DNA of 64,000 bases from Mycolicibacterium sp. TY81 (GCF_018326285.1 NZ_AP023362.1:4774001-4838000); one strand, 5' to 3'. Counted from the stretch's first letter, positions 25,255 through 33,901 are shown. The notes: generated from the letters alone by a model not told the origin. Translations and numbers: made by a program.

Positions 25255-25911
25255 ATGGGCCTGTTCAAGCGACGCAAGAGCCGGGCAACCCGTCGCGCCG
25301 AGGCGAAGGCGATCAAGGCGAAGGCGAAACTCGAGGCACGGCTGTCCGCCAAGAACGAGGCCCGGCGCATCAAGGCGGAAGGCCGTCGGCAAACGAAACG
25401 GGACCGGGCCGGCGTCAAAGCCCAGCGGGACAGCGACAAGATGGCACTCAAGGTTGCTGAAACGCAGCTGCAGGCGGTCCGTGAAGGCAAGCTGCTGTCG
25501 CCGACCAAGATTCGCCGGCTGCTGATGGTGTCGCGAATCCTCACCCCCGTTGTCGTGCCCGTGGCGTACCGGGCCGCGATTGCCGCGCGCGGTCTCATCG
25601 ACCAGCGCCGCGCGGACCAACTGGGTGTTCCGCTGAGCCAGATCGGGCAGTTCTCCGGTGCCGGCGGCGCGCTGTCCGCCCGGATCGCCGGTGCGGAGCG
25701 CTCGCTGCGCCAGGTCGCCGAGAACAAGCCCAAGGACGCCGAGACCAAGCAGTTCGTGGCGACGCTGTCGAGCAAGCTCGCCGATCTGTCCGCCGCGGTG
25801 ACGGCGGCGGAGAACATGCCGGCGCCGCAGCGGCGGACCGCGCACGCCGCCATCGAAAGCCAGCTCGACGGCATCGACGCAGACGTCCTGGCCCGCCTCG
25901 GGGTGTCCTGA
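25255..25911 (+). CDS. Rv3850-like conserved basic protein (DUF6474)
   Basis: A 218-residue protein of the same length as Rv3850. The first 80 residues are extremely basic and helical (KRRKSRATRRAEAKAIKAK, then Lys/Arg/Glu repeats), followed by a hydrophobic stretch (MVSRILTPVVVPVAYRAAI) and an alpha-helical C-terminus. This suggests a nucleic-acid or membrane-surface binding protein. ATG 25255 has GGGAGG upstream. It precedes the hns-like gene by 21 bases, so the two are probably one transcription unit. Confidence 0.8.
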   Translation: MGLFKRRKSRATRRAEAKAIKAKAKLEARLSAKNEARRIKAEGRRQTKRDRAGVKAQRDSDKMALKVAETQLQAVREGKLLSPTKIRRLLMVSRILTPVVVPVAYRAAIAARGLIDQRRADQLGVPLSQIGQFSGAGGALSARIAGAERSLRQVAENKPKDAETKQFVATLSSKLADLSAAVTAAENMPAPQRRTAHAAIESQLDGIDADVLARLGVS

Positions 25912-25932
25912 CCCACCCGGAGGAGCACCCGC

Positions 25933-26355
25933 ATGGCAGACGAGCAGAAGTCCCCCGACGAGGAGTCGCAACCCGGCGTCCCCCCGAAGGAGACGCCGGC
26001 CAAGAAGACGCCCGCGAAAAAGGCGCCCGCGAAGAAGGCTCCGGCCAAGAAGACGCCCGCCAAGAAGGTGCCGGCGAAGAAGACGCCCGCCAAGAAGGCC
26101 GCAACCACCGCGCCGGCCAAGAAGGCCCCGGCGAAGAAGGCTCCACCGAAGGTCGGGCCACCCGCACCCCCGGCTTCCGAGGCGCCGGCGCCCCAGCCGC
26201 CCGCTCCCGGGGCGCCCGCGCCCGCACCGCTGCCCGTGCTCGACCTGACTCCGCCCGTGCCGCAGCGCTCGCAGGTGCCGGTCACCGCGGTGATCGTCGC
26301 GAGCGTTCTGGCCCTGCTCGTCGTGCTGCTGGCCCGACGCCGCGCCGCCGGCTGA
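25933..26355 (+). CDS. hns: membrane-anchored PAKK-repeat nucleoid protein, Hns (Rv3852-like)
   Basis: A 140-residue protein. Residues 18-75 contain about nine PAKK repeats, a DNA-binding pattern like histone H1 tails. A Pro/Ala-rich linker follows, then a single C-terminal transmembrane helix (VPVTAVIVASVLALLVVLL) ending ARRRAAG. The M. tuberculosis counterpart Rv3852 is described as an H-NS-like protein with the same layout. ATG 25933 follows GGAGGAG. Located between the Rv3850-like gene and rraA exactly as in M. tuberculosis. Confidence 0.88.
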   Translation: MADEQKSPDEESQPGVPPKETPAKKTPAKKAPAKKAPAKKTPAKKVPAKKTPAKKAATTAPAKKAPAKKAPPKVGPPAPPASEAPAPQPPAPGAPAPAPLPVLDLTPPVPQRSQVPVTAVIVASVLALLVVLLARRRAAG

Positions 26356-26380
26356 CTCCGCGCCCTGAGATAATCGGCGG

Positions 26381-26860
26381 GTGACCATCGAACCCCGCGC
26401 CACTGCCGACCTCGTCGACGAGATCTATCCCGATGTCCGCAGCTGCGATCTGCAGCTGCAGAACTACGGCGGTCGAACCATGTTCGCCGGCCGCATCACC
26501 ACGGTGAAGTGCTTCCAGGACAACGCCCTGCTCAAGTCGATCCTGTCGACGCCGGGCGACGGCGGCGTCCTCGTGGTCGACGGCGACGGATCACTGCACA
26601 CCGCCCTCGTCGGCGACATCATCGCCGGCCTCGCGCACGACAACGGCTGGTCGGGCGTCATCGTCAACGGCCCGGTGCGCGACGCGTCGACGCTGCGCAC
26701 CATCGACGTCGGCATCAAGGCGCTGGGCACGAACCCCCGCAAGGGCACCAAGACCGGCGCCGGCGAGCGCGATGTCGAGGTGACCTTCGGCGGCGTCACC
26801 TTCGTCCCGGGTGACATCGCCTACTGTGACGAGGACGGCATCGTCGTCGTCACACCGTGA
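26381..26860 (+). CDS. rraA: RraA-like protein (regulator of ribonuclease E activity / aldolase family)
   Basis: A 159-residue protein of the RraA/HMG-aldolase fold. Conserved patterns are [39 protein letters not shown] and [27 protein letters not shown]. In E. coli RraA binds and inhibits RNase E; some relatives are aldolases, and the mycobacterial protein's activity is not set by sequence. Earlier annotation as MenG is considered a misnomer. GTG 26381. Corresponds to Rv3853; ends at a strong terminator. Confidence 0.92.
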   Translation: MTIEPRATADLVDEIYPDVRSCDLQLQNYGGRTMFAGRITTVKCFQDNALLKSILSTPGDGGVLVVDGDGSLHTALVGDIIAGLAHDNGWSGVIVNGPVRDASTLRTIDVGIKALGTNPRKGTKTGAGERDVEVTFGGVTFVPGDIAYCDEDGIVVVTP

Positions 26861-26871
26861 CATCAACACGG

Positions 26872-26901
26872 AAAAGCCCCCACCGTGAGGTGGGGGCTTT
26901 T
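26872..26901. terminator. bidirectional intrinsic terminator between rraA and ethA
   Basis: Arms AAAAGCCCCCACC and GGTGGGGGCTTTT with loop GTGA. The stem is flanked by A and T runs on both sides, the classic bidirectional form. It lies 11 bases after rraA and 13 bases from the ethA stop. Confidence 0.95.
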
Positions 26902-26914
26902 CTCGTCTGACGGA

Positions 26915-28384
26915 TCAAACCGTCACTGCGGCACGGTGTTTCGTGAACTGCAGCGCCTGCTCGTCGACCTTGCCGTACCGGATGGTCCGCATGTCGAAGA
27001 AGTAGTTCTGCTTGAGCTTCCACGGCGCTTCCGAACCCGACTTGGGCAGGCTGTCCATGGCCCGCTTGAAGTAGCCGGGCGTGAAGTCCATGAACGGCAG
27101 CTCGTCGACGCTGTCGCCCGGGTGCTGCGGCTCGACGCGGTCGAATCCGTTGGCGTCCATGTAGTTCAGCACGCGGCAGATGAACTCGGACACCAGGTCG
27201 GCCTTGAGCGTCCAGGACGCGTTGGTGTAGCCGAAGGTGATCGCCATGTTCGGCACGCCCGACAGCATGAGGCCCTTGTAGGTCATGCAGGACGGCAGGT
27301 CGATCGGCTCGCCGTTGCGGTTGGCGGTCGCGCCACCGAACAGCTGCATGTTCAAACCCGTTGCGGTGACGATGATGTCGGCCTGCAGCTCCTCGCCGGA
27401 GGTCAGCTTGATGCCATTCTCGGTGAAGGTCTCGATGGTGTCGGTGACGACGCCGGCCTTGCCCGAGCGGATGGCCTTGAACAGATCGCCGTTGGGCGCC
27501 AGGCAGACTCGCTCGTCCCACGGGTTGTAGCGCGGGCTGAAGTGCTTGTCGTAGTCGAAGCCCTCCGGCAGCCGGCGCTCGGCCATCTGGCGCAGCGCCT
27601 TCTTGAACACGGCCGGGAACTTGCGGGCGAGCTGGTACTGCCCGGTGCTGTAACCGATCTGCTTCCAGCGGTTCACGAAGTGCGCCAGGTGCTTCGGCAG
27701 ATATTTGTTGGCCTGCTTGGCAATCGGGTCCTCGAGTGGCAGCGCACCGATGTAGGTGGGCGAGCGCTGCAGCATGGTCACGTGCCCGGCGCCGCCGTTC
27801 ACCAGTGACGGGATCAGCGTGACGGCCGTGGCGCCGGAACCGATCACGACGATGTTCTTGCCGGTGTAATCGAGGTCCTCGGGCCAGTGCTGCGGGTGCA
27901 CGATCTGGCCCTTGAAGTCGGCCGCGCCGGGGAACTCGGGCGAGTAGCCCTCGTCGTAGTTGTAGTAGCCGCTGCACACCGACAGGAACGACGCGGTGAC
28001 CTGCTTTTCCTCGCCGCCGGCGGTGATGTTGATGGTCCAGCGGTTCTCGGCGTCCGACCAGTCGACCGAGGTGACGTGCTGGCCGGTGCGGATGTGCTGG
28101 CGGATGCCGTTCTCGTCGGCGGCCTCGTTGATGTAGTTCCAGATCGACTGGCCGTCGGCGATCGACTTGGCCGACTCCCACGGCTTGAACCGGAAGCCGA
28201 GGGTGAACATGTCGGAGTCCGAGCGGATGCCGGGGTACTTGAACAGATCCCAGGTGCCGCCGATGTTCTCCCGACGCTCCAGGATCACGTAGCTCTTGGT
28301 GGGGCAGCGGTCCTGGAGGTGCCAGGCGGTGCTGATGCCGGAGATGCCAGCACCGACGATGACAACATCGAAGTGTTCGATCAT
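26915..28384 (-). CDS. ethA: Baeyer-Villiger monooxygenase EthA
   Basis: A 489-residue FAD/NADPH Baeyer-Villiger monooxygenase. FAD Rossmann motif VVIVGAGISGIS (residues 8-19), the BVMO fingerprint FKGQIVHPQHWP, and the NADPH motif VVIGSGATAVT are all present. In M. tuberculosis EthA activates the prodrug ethionamide; the native role is oxygenation of ketones. It is divergent from ethR with a 78-base gap containing tandem palindromes, so it is almost certainly EthR-repressed. Corresponds to Rv3854c. Confidence 0.95.
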   Translation of the reverse strand: MIEHFDVVIVGAGISGISTAWHLQDRCPTKSYVILERRENIGGTWDLFKYPGIRSDSDMFTLGFRFKPWESAKSIADGQSIWNYINEAADENGIRQHIRTGQHVTSVDWSDAENRWTINITAGGEEKQVTASFLSVCSGYYNYDEGYSPEFPGAADFKGQIVHPQHWPEDLDYTGKNIVVIGSGATAVTLIPSLVNGGAGHVTMLQRSPTYIGALPLEDPIAKQANKYLPKHLAHFVNRWKQIGYSTGQYQLARKFPAVFKKALRQMAERRLPEGFDYDKHFSPRYNPWDERVCLAPNGDLFKAIRSGKAGVVTDTIETFTENGIKLTSGEELQADIIVTATGLNMQLFGGATANRNGEPIDLPSCMTYKGLMLSGVPNMAITFGYTNASWTLKADLVSEFICRVLNYMDANGFDRVEPQHPGDSVDELPFMDFTPGYFKRAMDSLPKSGSEAPWKLKQNYFFDMRTIRYGKVDEQALQFTKHRAAVTV

Positions 28385-28397
28385 GGTACCGACGGTA

Positions 28398-28432
28398 TCA
28401 ACATGGTGTTGAGTCGGTCAACGGTGTGTTGA
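28398..28432. promoter_or_regulatory. tandem EthR operator
   Basis: Two copies of the palindrome TCAAC-N5-GTTGA at 28398-28412 and 28418-28432, spaced 20 bases centre to centre, between ethA and ethR starts. EthR is known to bind cooperatively as a multimer to a long operator in this gap; the two-turn spacing would place dimers on the same face. A degenerate third site may lie near 28438. Confidence 0.85.
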
Positions 28433-28462
28433 AAAACTCGACAAACTGTTAGGCTCAGCTGC

Positions 28463-29095
28463 GTGAGTACCGCTGCGCAGACCCGGGCGCCCCGGGGCCG
28501 TCGTGCGGCACGCCCCTCGGGCGACGAGCGCGAAGCGGCCATCCTCGCCACCGCAGCCGCCCTGCTCGAGCAACGCTCGTTCTCCGAGATTTCCGTCGAT
28601 GACCTGGCCAAAGGCGCCGGCATCTCCCGCCCCACGTTCTACTTCTACTTCGCGTCGAAGGAAGCCGTGCTGCTGTCGTTGCTCGATCCGCTGATCAAGC
28701 GCGCCGACACCGGCTTCGACGGCGCGCTCGAGGACATGCCGGCGGACCCGAAGAAGGCCATCCGGCACGGCATCGAGATCTTCTTCAGTTCATTCGGCTC
28801 GCACCCGGCCACCGCCCGGGCCGGCGTCGAAGCGGTCAGAACAGTTCCCGAACTCCGCGAGTTCTGGGCCGGGCTCATGCAGAAGTGGATCAACCTCACC
28901 GCCGCACTGATCGCCGCCGAACGCTCGCGCGGCGCCGCGCCGGACACCCTGCCCGCCCGGGATCTGGCCACCTCGCTGAACCTGATGAACGAGCGCATGA
29001 TCATGGCCACCCTGGCCGGCGAGCCGGGCGCCGTCGCGCACGACGACGTCGTGAACACCCTCACCCACATCTGGCTGAGCAGCATCTACGGCTGA
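28463..29095 (+). CDS. ethR: TetR-family repressor EthR
   Basis: A 210-residue TetR regulator. The N-terminal helix-turn-helix is SEISVDDLAKGAGISRPTFY followed by FYFASKEAV, nearly the EthR consensus. The ligand domain contains the hydrophobic pocket helices (FWAGLMQKWINLTAALI). GTG at 28463. Represses ethA and itself; in M. tuberculosis its inhibitors boost ethionamide. Corresponds to Rv3855. Confidence 0.95.
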   Translation: MSTAAQTRAPRGRRAARPSGDEREAAILATAAALLEQRSFSEISVDDLAKGAGISRPTFYFYFASKEAVLLSLLDPLIKRADTGFDGALEDMPADPKKAIRHGIEIFFSSFGSHPATARAGVEAVRTVPELREFWAGLMQKWINLTAALIAAERSRGAAPDTLPARDLATSLNLMNERMIMATLAGEPGAVAHDDVVNTLTHIWLSSIYG

Positions 29096-29112
29096 AGTCC
29101 GCCACTCTTGCG

Positions 29113-30297
29113 CTACATCGCGTAATCCGGCAATTCGATGTCGTCGCGGAATTCCCGCCGGATCACCCAGGCCGCCAGTGCCGGGATATCCAGCAGCCGG
29201 CTGACGCGGTTACGGGTCCAGAGGCCGACCGAGGTCCGCGGTGCCAATACGCCCGCGAAAGCTCTGGCGGACTCTTGTTTGCCCTCGATCAGCGGTTGGA
29301 CCAGCTGCTCATAGCGGCGAAACGCTTCACCGTGCTCACCGCCGGACCGGTCGAGTTCGCCTGCGAGCACGTACGCCTGGAGCATCGCCAGTCCGGTTCC
29401 CTCGCCCGCCAGCAACGACACGCACGAAGCTGCGTCCCCGACCAGTGCGACGCGACCCTGCGACCAGCGGTCGATCTTGATCTGACTGACCCGATCGAAG
29501 TACAGATCCTCGGCCCGATCCAGCGCGGCGAGGATTGCCGGGCACTCCCATCCGTCATCGCCGAAAACCCGCCGCAAAGCTCTCCGGACAGCGGTGCCGT
29601 CGGCCGTCTCCGCAGCGGTCAGCTGATCGTCGGAGACGATGAACAGGAACAGGGTCTTATCGTTCCGCTGCGCAAACCGGGCGACCACGCGCCCAGGCCT
29701 GCCGTGGGCGAGGTAGACGAGTTCATCGCGCGAGCGGTATCCGTCGGATTCGAATGCCGCGACCCAATAGCCCAGCTGCCTCTGGAATGTGGGGTCAGTG
29801 CCGAAAACCAGACTGCGCACCGTGGAATGAATGCCGTCGGCGCCGATCACTAGGTCGAACTCGCGGTGCCCGCCGTGTTCGAGCACGACCTCCACTCCCT
29901 CGTCAGATTGTTCGATCGCGGTGATCCGGTCGCCGAACACCGTCTCGACGTCGTCTCCGACTGCCTCGTAGATCAGCCTCGCCAGCTCGCCGCGCGGCAA
30001 GCTGATGTATCGCCCGTCGAAGACCCGCCGGAACGGGCTGACGGCGAACCCGCCTGTCTTGCGGCCGCGGCCATCGACCAGCCGGACCTGCTCGATCCCG
30101 TAGCCTGCCCGCTGTATTGCATCCGCCAAGCCCATCCGCTCGGCGATCGCGTAGCCGACGCCCCAGAAGTCGATGAGGTAGCCGCCGGTGCGTAGCTGCG
30201 GCGCCGTCTCGATCAGCACCGGGTCATGGCCGCTGCGGGACAACCAATAGGCCAGTGTCGGCCCGGCTATGCCCGCGCCACTGATGGCGATCTTCAT
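29113..30297 (-). CDS. FAD-dependent monooxygenase (PHBH fold, TetX-like)
   Basis: A 394-residue flavoprotein hydroxylase. Motifs: GxGxxG FAD site AISGAGIAGPTLAYWL (residues 3-18), DG motif DLVIGADGIHSTVR, and GD motif RVALVGDAASCVSLLAGEG. This is the family of aromatic hydroxylases and tetracycline or rifamycin monooxygenases. ATG 30297 overlaps the stop of the upstream oxidoreductase (ATGA). Together with that gene and a TetR gene it forms a probable three-gene operon for oxidative modification of a small molecule; the substrate is unknown. Confidence 0.85.
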   Translation of the reverse strand: MKIAISGAGIAGPTLAYWLSRSGHDPVLIETAPQLRTGGYLIDFWGVGYAIAERMGLADAIQRAGYGIEQVRLVDGRGRKTGGFAVSPFRRVFDGRYISLPRGELARLIYEAVGDDVETVFGDRITAIEQSDEGVEVVLEHGGHREFDLVIGADGIHSTVRSLVFGTDPTFQRQLGYWVAAFESDGYRSRDELVYLAHGRPGRVVARFAQRNDKTLFLFIVSDDQLTAAETADGTAVRRALRRVFGDDGWECPAILAALDRAEDLYFDRVSQIKIDRWSQGRVALVGDAASCVSLLAGEGTGLAMLQAYVLAGELDRSGGEHGEAFRRYEQLVQPLIEGKQESARAFAGVLAPRTSVGLWTRNRVSRLLDIPALAAWVIRREFRDDIELPDYAM

Positions 30298-30785
30298 GAG
30301 GTCGTGTCGAGCCGCAACTCGACCATCGGGAGCGCCGTGTGGGTTGGGCTCACTTCGGTACCCAAGGTCTGGTCGAGGACGCCTTTGAGTCGGGCCCAGG
30401 CGCGCGGATGACGGTCGATGTACGCACCCAGTGCCCGGTCGGCGGCCGACGGTGGCAGCACCCGCGCCGTCGCTGCCGTCGGCGGGCGGCTACCGGCGTA
30501 GACCCGCACCCGCGGATTGGCCGAAATGTTGCGGAACCAGTGGGCTTTCGTACCGAATCCGGAAGCCACCACGTAGGTAGCGGCCGACGGATGGTCGATG
30601 ACTTCGAGGACGACGTAGCGGCGTGCCCCCGATGTGCGTCCGGTGTGTTCCAGCATCAGCATCCGCGATCCGAACAGCGCGCCCGCACGGGTCCGATAGA
30701 TCCAGATCGGCGCGCGTACCAAGCGTCGGCACCGCAGCAGCCTGGCACCGCCGGCCGCCAAGCCACCAGTACGGGGCGTGGACAT
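30294..30785 (-). CDS. nitroreductase-family (DDN-like) deazaflavin-dependent oxidoreductase
   Basis: A 163-residue split-barrel protein of the F420-dependent Ddn type. Signature segments: LMLEHTGRTSGARRYVVLEVI, YVVASGFGTKAHWFRNI and ANPRVRVYAGSR. These bind coenzyme F420 in M. tuberculosis relatives. ATG 30785 is preceded by GGGAG. It is translationally coupled to the downstream FAD monooxygenase and lies 42 bases after a TetR gene, so the operon combines two redox enzymes with their likely regulator. Confidence 0.88.
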   Translation of the reverse strand: MSTPRTGGLAAGGARLLRCRRLVRAPIWIYRTRAGALFGSRMLMLEHTGRTSGARRYVVLEVIDHPSAATYVVASGFGTKAHWFRNISANPRVRVYAGSRPPTAATARVLPPSAADRALGAYIDRHPRAWARLKGVLDQTLGTEVSPTHTALPMVELRLDTTS

Positions 30786-30827
30786 TGTTGTCTCCCTACC
30801 TTTCTCGCGCACTGTCGATGAGGCCGC

Positions 30828-31454
30828 TCACGTGGTGCCAGGCGATCCGGTCAGGCCATCGCGGTAGATGGCGAAGGCTTCGGTGGCCCAGCGCTCCATG
30901 CCGGCGGCGGTCAGCGGGTCGACCCCGAGCACTTCCGCGACGCGCCGACGCAGCATGAGCACCGCCAGGTCGTTGAGCAACAAGAAGGCCGCGCGCACCG
31001 CCGGATCGTCGCCGGCATCCGCCGTTCCGGCCGCCACCATCGCGCCGAGCGCGTCCTGGCTGATGGCGTACAACCGGGCGAACAGAACGGATCCCATTGC
31101 GCCGCCGGCGATCAGCGATCGGCCCAGGTAATCCGGAATCGGCGACTGTGGCGGCAGGTGGACGGCGAAGGCCTCGAGCAGCGTCGGCGTCGCGGAGGGC
31201 TGCGTGCCGTCTTGGACCGGTGCTGTCACCTCGGTCAGCAGCGCCTCCAGGGTCTGCACGACGTAGTTGTCGACCGCGTCCACCAGTCCGTCTTTCGAGC
31301 CGTAGTGCCGGACCAGCAGCGCGGGCGAGACACCAGCCGCGGCGGCGATGTCGCGCATCGTCACCGCGTCGGCACCGCGCTCGGCGAACAGGCGCAGGGC
31401 CTCGTCGCGAATCCGTGCCCGCGCGGTCCGGTCGTCGACCATGGGTGAATGCAT
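30828..31454 (-). CDS. TetR-family transcriptional regulator
   Basis: A 208-residue TetR protein with the helix-turn-helix AVTMRDIAAAAGVSPALLVRHY (about residues 31-52). The C-terminal domain has a TetR_C-type helix bundle (SLIAGGAMGSVLFARLYAIS). ATG 31454; GTG 31460 and ATG 31442 are alternatives. The 75-base gap to the divergent DinB3-type gene contains the 10-base palindrome AACAATTGTT at 31468-31477, a candidate operator that could act on both sides. Confidence 0.85.
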   Translation of the reverse strand: MHSPMVDDRTARARIRDEALRLFAERGADAVTMRDIAAAAGVSPALLVRHYGSKDGLVDAVDNYVVQTLEALLTEVTAPVQDGTQPSATPTLLEAFAVHLPPQSPIPDYLGRSLIAGGAMGSVLFARLYAISQDALGAMVAAGTADAGDDPAVRAAFLLLNDLAVLMLRRRVAEVLGVDPLTAAGMERWATEAFAIYRDGLTGSPGTT

Positions 31455-31529
31455 GTTCACCAATGTAAACAATTGTTCAGCCGAGCGCCAGGCATTCATC
31501 GATGCGAACATATGTGCGAAGATTGGCCG

Positions 31530-32735
31530 GTGTCGGACGTTGAAGCAGCCGCGATCCTGCATGCCGACCTCGACTCGTTCTACGCATCGGTCGAGCAGCG
31601 TGATGATCCCGCGCTGCGCGGCCGGCCGGTGATCGTCGGCGCCGGTGTGGTGCTGGCGGCCAGCTACGAGGCCAAAGCGTTCGGCGTGCGCACCGCGATG
31701 GGCGGGCATCAGGCCCGCGGCCTGTGCCCGCAGGCCATCGTCGTGCCGCCGCGGATGTCCGCCTATTCAGAGGCGAGCCGCGAGGTCTTCAAGGTTTTCC
31801 ATGACACCACGCCGCTGGTCGAGCCGCTGTCGGTCGACGAGGCCTTCCTCGACGTCAGCGGCCTCGGCCGGGTGTCCGGCACCCCGGTGCAGATCGGGGC
31901 AGCGTTGCGGGAAGCGGTGCGTGAGCGTGTGGGGCTGCCGATCACCGTCGGCATCGCGCGCACCAAGTTTCTGGCGAAGGTCGCGAGCCGCGAAGCCAAG
32001 CCCGACGGACTACTACTGGTGCCGCCGGACCGCGAGCAGGCCTTCCTGCATCCGCTTCCGGTGCAACACCTCTGGGGCGTCGGCGCCAAGACTGCGGAGA
32101 AGCTGCGCGAACACGGCGTCGAGACGGTGGCCGACGTCGCGGCCCTCACCGAGTCGGCGCTGGGCGCCATGGTGGGCGCGGCCATGGGGCGTCAGCTTTT
32201 CGCGTTGTCGCACAACATCGACCGCAGGCGTGTCACCACCGGCGTGCGACGACGGTCCGTCGGCGCCCAGCGCGCGGTGGGACGGCGTGGAAACACCATG
32301 TCCGACAACGACATCGACGCGATGATCATCAACCTGATCGACCGCATCACCCGCCGCATGCGCAGCAGCGGCCGAACCGGCCGGACGGTCGTCCTGCGGC
32401 TGCGGTTCGACGACTACAGTCGCGTGACGCGCTCGCACACCATGCACCGCGCGACCGCGTCGACCGAGGAAATCCTCACGGCCGCACGTGGATTGGTGGC
32501 GGCCGCCGGACCGATGATCGCCGAACGCGGCCTGACGCTGATGGGGTTCTCGGTGTCGAACGTCGACACCGCCGGCACCGAGCAGCTCGAGCTGCCCTTC
32601 GACGGCGAACCCGACACCGCCGCGGTGGACTGCGCCGTCGACCTGGTGCGCCAGAAGTTCGGCAACGCGTGCCTGACGCGCGGCGTGCTGGTCGGCAAGG
32701 ACCCCGGCTGGGAAATGCCGATGCTGCCGGAATAG
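31530..32735 (+). CDS. dinB3: Y-family DNA polymerase IV (DinB3 type)
   Basis: A 401-residue translesion polymerase. Catalytic carboxylates are in HADLDSFYASVEQ (DxD) and PLSVDEAFLDV (SxDE). The steric gate position is Tyr. HhH motif: LWGVGAKTAEKLREHGV; little-finger domain: TVVLRLRFDDYSRV. The segment EQLELPFD is a good beta-clamp binding motif (QLxLPF). The GTG at 31530 is used, with ATG 31512 as alternative. Location between the ethR region and the PHP gene matches the third M. smegmatis DinB paralogue as I recall it. Confidence 0.85.
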   Translation: MSDVEAAAILHADLDSFYASVEQRDDPALRGRPVIVGAGVVLAASYEAKAFGVRTAMGGHQARGLCPQAIVVPPRMSAYSEASREVFKVFHDTTPLVEPLSVDEAFLDVSGLGRVSGTPVQIGAALREAVRERVGLPITVGIARTKFLAKVASREAKPDGLLLVPPDREQAFLHPLPVQHLWGVGAKTAEKLREHGVETVADVAALTESALGAMVGAAMGRQLFALSHNIDRRRVTTGVRRRSVGAQRAVGRRGNTMSDNDIDAMIINLIDRITRRMRSSGRTGRTVVLRLRFDDYSRVTRSHTMHRATASTEEILTAARGLVAAAGPMIAERGLTLMGFSVSNVDTAGTEQLELPFDGEPDTAAVDCAVDLVRQKFGNACLTRGVLVGKDPGWEMPMLPE

Positions 32736-32763
32736 CGCGGAACGAAGCGGCGTTGGCGGAGTC

Positions 32764-33195
32764 ATGCCGAGAAAACTGACCGAAGCCGAGCGTGAACAGT
32801 TCCTCGCCGACAAGCACGTAGGGGTGCTGTCCGTTGCCGCCGAAGATGGCCGTCCGCCGTCGAGTGTCCCCATCTGGTACGACGTCACCTCCGACGGGCT
32901 GATCCGGATCAACACCGGCGCCGGCAGCCGCAAGGCGAAGCTGATCCAGCAGGCGGGCGTAGTCTCGCTCGTGGTCCAGCGGGAAGAGCCTCCCTACCAG
33001 TACGTGATCGTCGAAGGCTCGGTCGTCGACACCGCCACGCCCGCGCCGGAAGACGCACGGGAAGCCATCGCGATCCGCTATCTGGGGGAAGAGGCCGGGC
33101 GCGAGTTCGTCCGTTCGATGGCAGGTGTTGCCACCGTCTTGTTCACTGTCCGCCCCGACCGCTGGCTCACGGCCGACTTCTCTGAAGAGGTCTAA
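32764..33195 (+). CDS. pyridoxamine 5'-phosphate oxidase-like (PPOX) protein, possibly F420 dependent
   Basis: A 143-residue split-barrel protein: LADKHVGVLSVAAEDGRPPSSVPIWY is the typical FMN/F420-binding N-terminus and VSLVVQREEPPYQYVIVEG the core strand pair. TIGR03618-type members in mycobacteria use F420. Begins 28 bases after dinB3, so may share its transcript. Its stop overlaps the stop of the convergent gene (CTAA at 33192-33195). Substrate unknown. Confidence 0.85.
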   Translation: MPRKLTEAEREQFLADKHVGVLSVAAEDGRPPSSVPIWYDVTSDGLIRINTGAGSRKAKLIQQAGVVSLVVQREEPPYQYVIVEGSVVDTATPAPEDAREAIAIRYLGEEAGREFVRSMAGVATVLFTVRPDRWLTADFSEEV

Positions 33196-33584
33196 CCCAC
33201 GCGATACGTCCATCCCGCATCGGCGACGCACTGCTGGATCGGGACCTTGATGTCGTCGGTCGTGATCAGGTGGTGCGTGCAGTTCGAATTGCCCGACCAG
33301 AACAGCTTCAGGTCGCCGGTGTCGTGGCACTCGATCCATTGGCCTTCGGCGTCCTGGCGCCATTCGACGAGGTGATCCACCGCGTGCAGGAGCCGGCTCT
33401 CGGCATCCAGGCGCAGATGGATTTGGAAGGTCAGCGCCACGGCCAGGTCTTCGAGCACCTGTCGCCAGTCCGGATCGTCCGACTTCCACTCGGCCACGAG
33501 GTCGACGCCCTCGGGAGCGCCGTCGCGGATGAGCCACGGGCGCGCCGGACTGTTCAGCTGCAGTAGCCGGTCGTGCAGGGTCAC
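33192..33584 (-). CDS. conserved hypothetical protein, coupled to a lipoprotein gene
   Basis: A 130-residue soluble protein, Trp-rich (WLIRDG, WKSDDPDW, VEWRQDAEGQW, LFWSGN). GTG start overlaps the lipoprotein stop (GTGA), so translation is coupled. I do not recognise the family. Two Cys and several His in the last 40 residues (WIECHDTG, NCTHHLITT, IQQCV) could bind metal. The convergent PPOX gene ends in the same CTAA tetranucleotide. Confidence 0.65.
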   Translation of the reverse strand: MTLHDRLLQLNSPARPWLIRDGAPEGVDLVAEWKSDDPDWRQVLEDLAVALTFQIHLRLDAESRLLHAVDHLVEWRQDAEGQWIECHDTGDLKLFWSGNSNCTHHLITTDDIKVPIQQCVADAGWTYRVG

Positions 33585-33901
33585 TTACCGGGGATGATTT
33601 CGATGCTGAGTGCGATGTCGGAACCCCGGATATCCGCGACTCGCGCCGTCGCGTGGCGACTCGTCTTGCCCGTGACGACGGTGCAGGTCTGGGTGGCCCC
33701 GATGGTGGCCTCGATGCCACCGTCGCAGGACACGGAATCGATGTTCGACGCGGTCTGCGTGCTCAGCTTGTTCTTGACCGCCGTCTCCAATTTGTCCTTG
33801 GACATGGTGGTGGCCCCGCTACCGACGTGAAACGAACACGAGGCCAGCAGAACTGCCGCAGCCAGCGTGGCGACCCGACGCGCTTTCGATCGAAGTGCCA
33901 T
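33581..33901 (-). CDS. DUF4333 lipoprotein
   Basis: A 106-residue lipoprotein. The signal peptide ends in the lipobox LLASC, with the lipid-modified Cys at about residue 22. The mature domain pattern (LETAVKNKLSTQTA, VSCDGGIEATIGATQTCTVV, two Cys likely disulfide) fits DUF4333, a small mycobacterial cell-surface family. ATG 33901. Upstream 28 bases lies the end of a four-helix membrane protein gene. Function unknown. Confidence 0.8.
   Translation of the reverse strand: MALRSKARRVATLAAAVLLASCSFHVGSGATTMSKDKLETAVKNKLSTQTASNIDSVSCDGGIEATIGATQTCTVVTGKTSRHATARVADIRGSDIALSIEIIPGK

Noticed and set aside
25014..26285. Upstream extension of the exported protein to 924 residues
   Set aside because: The extra part reads antisense through the Rv3850-like and hns-like genes; ATG 25013 has a good ribosome site and signal peptide.
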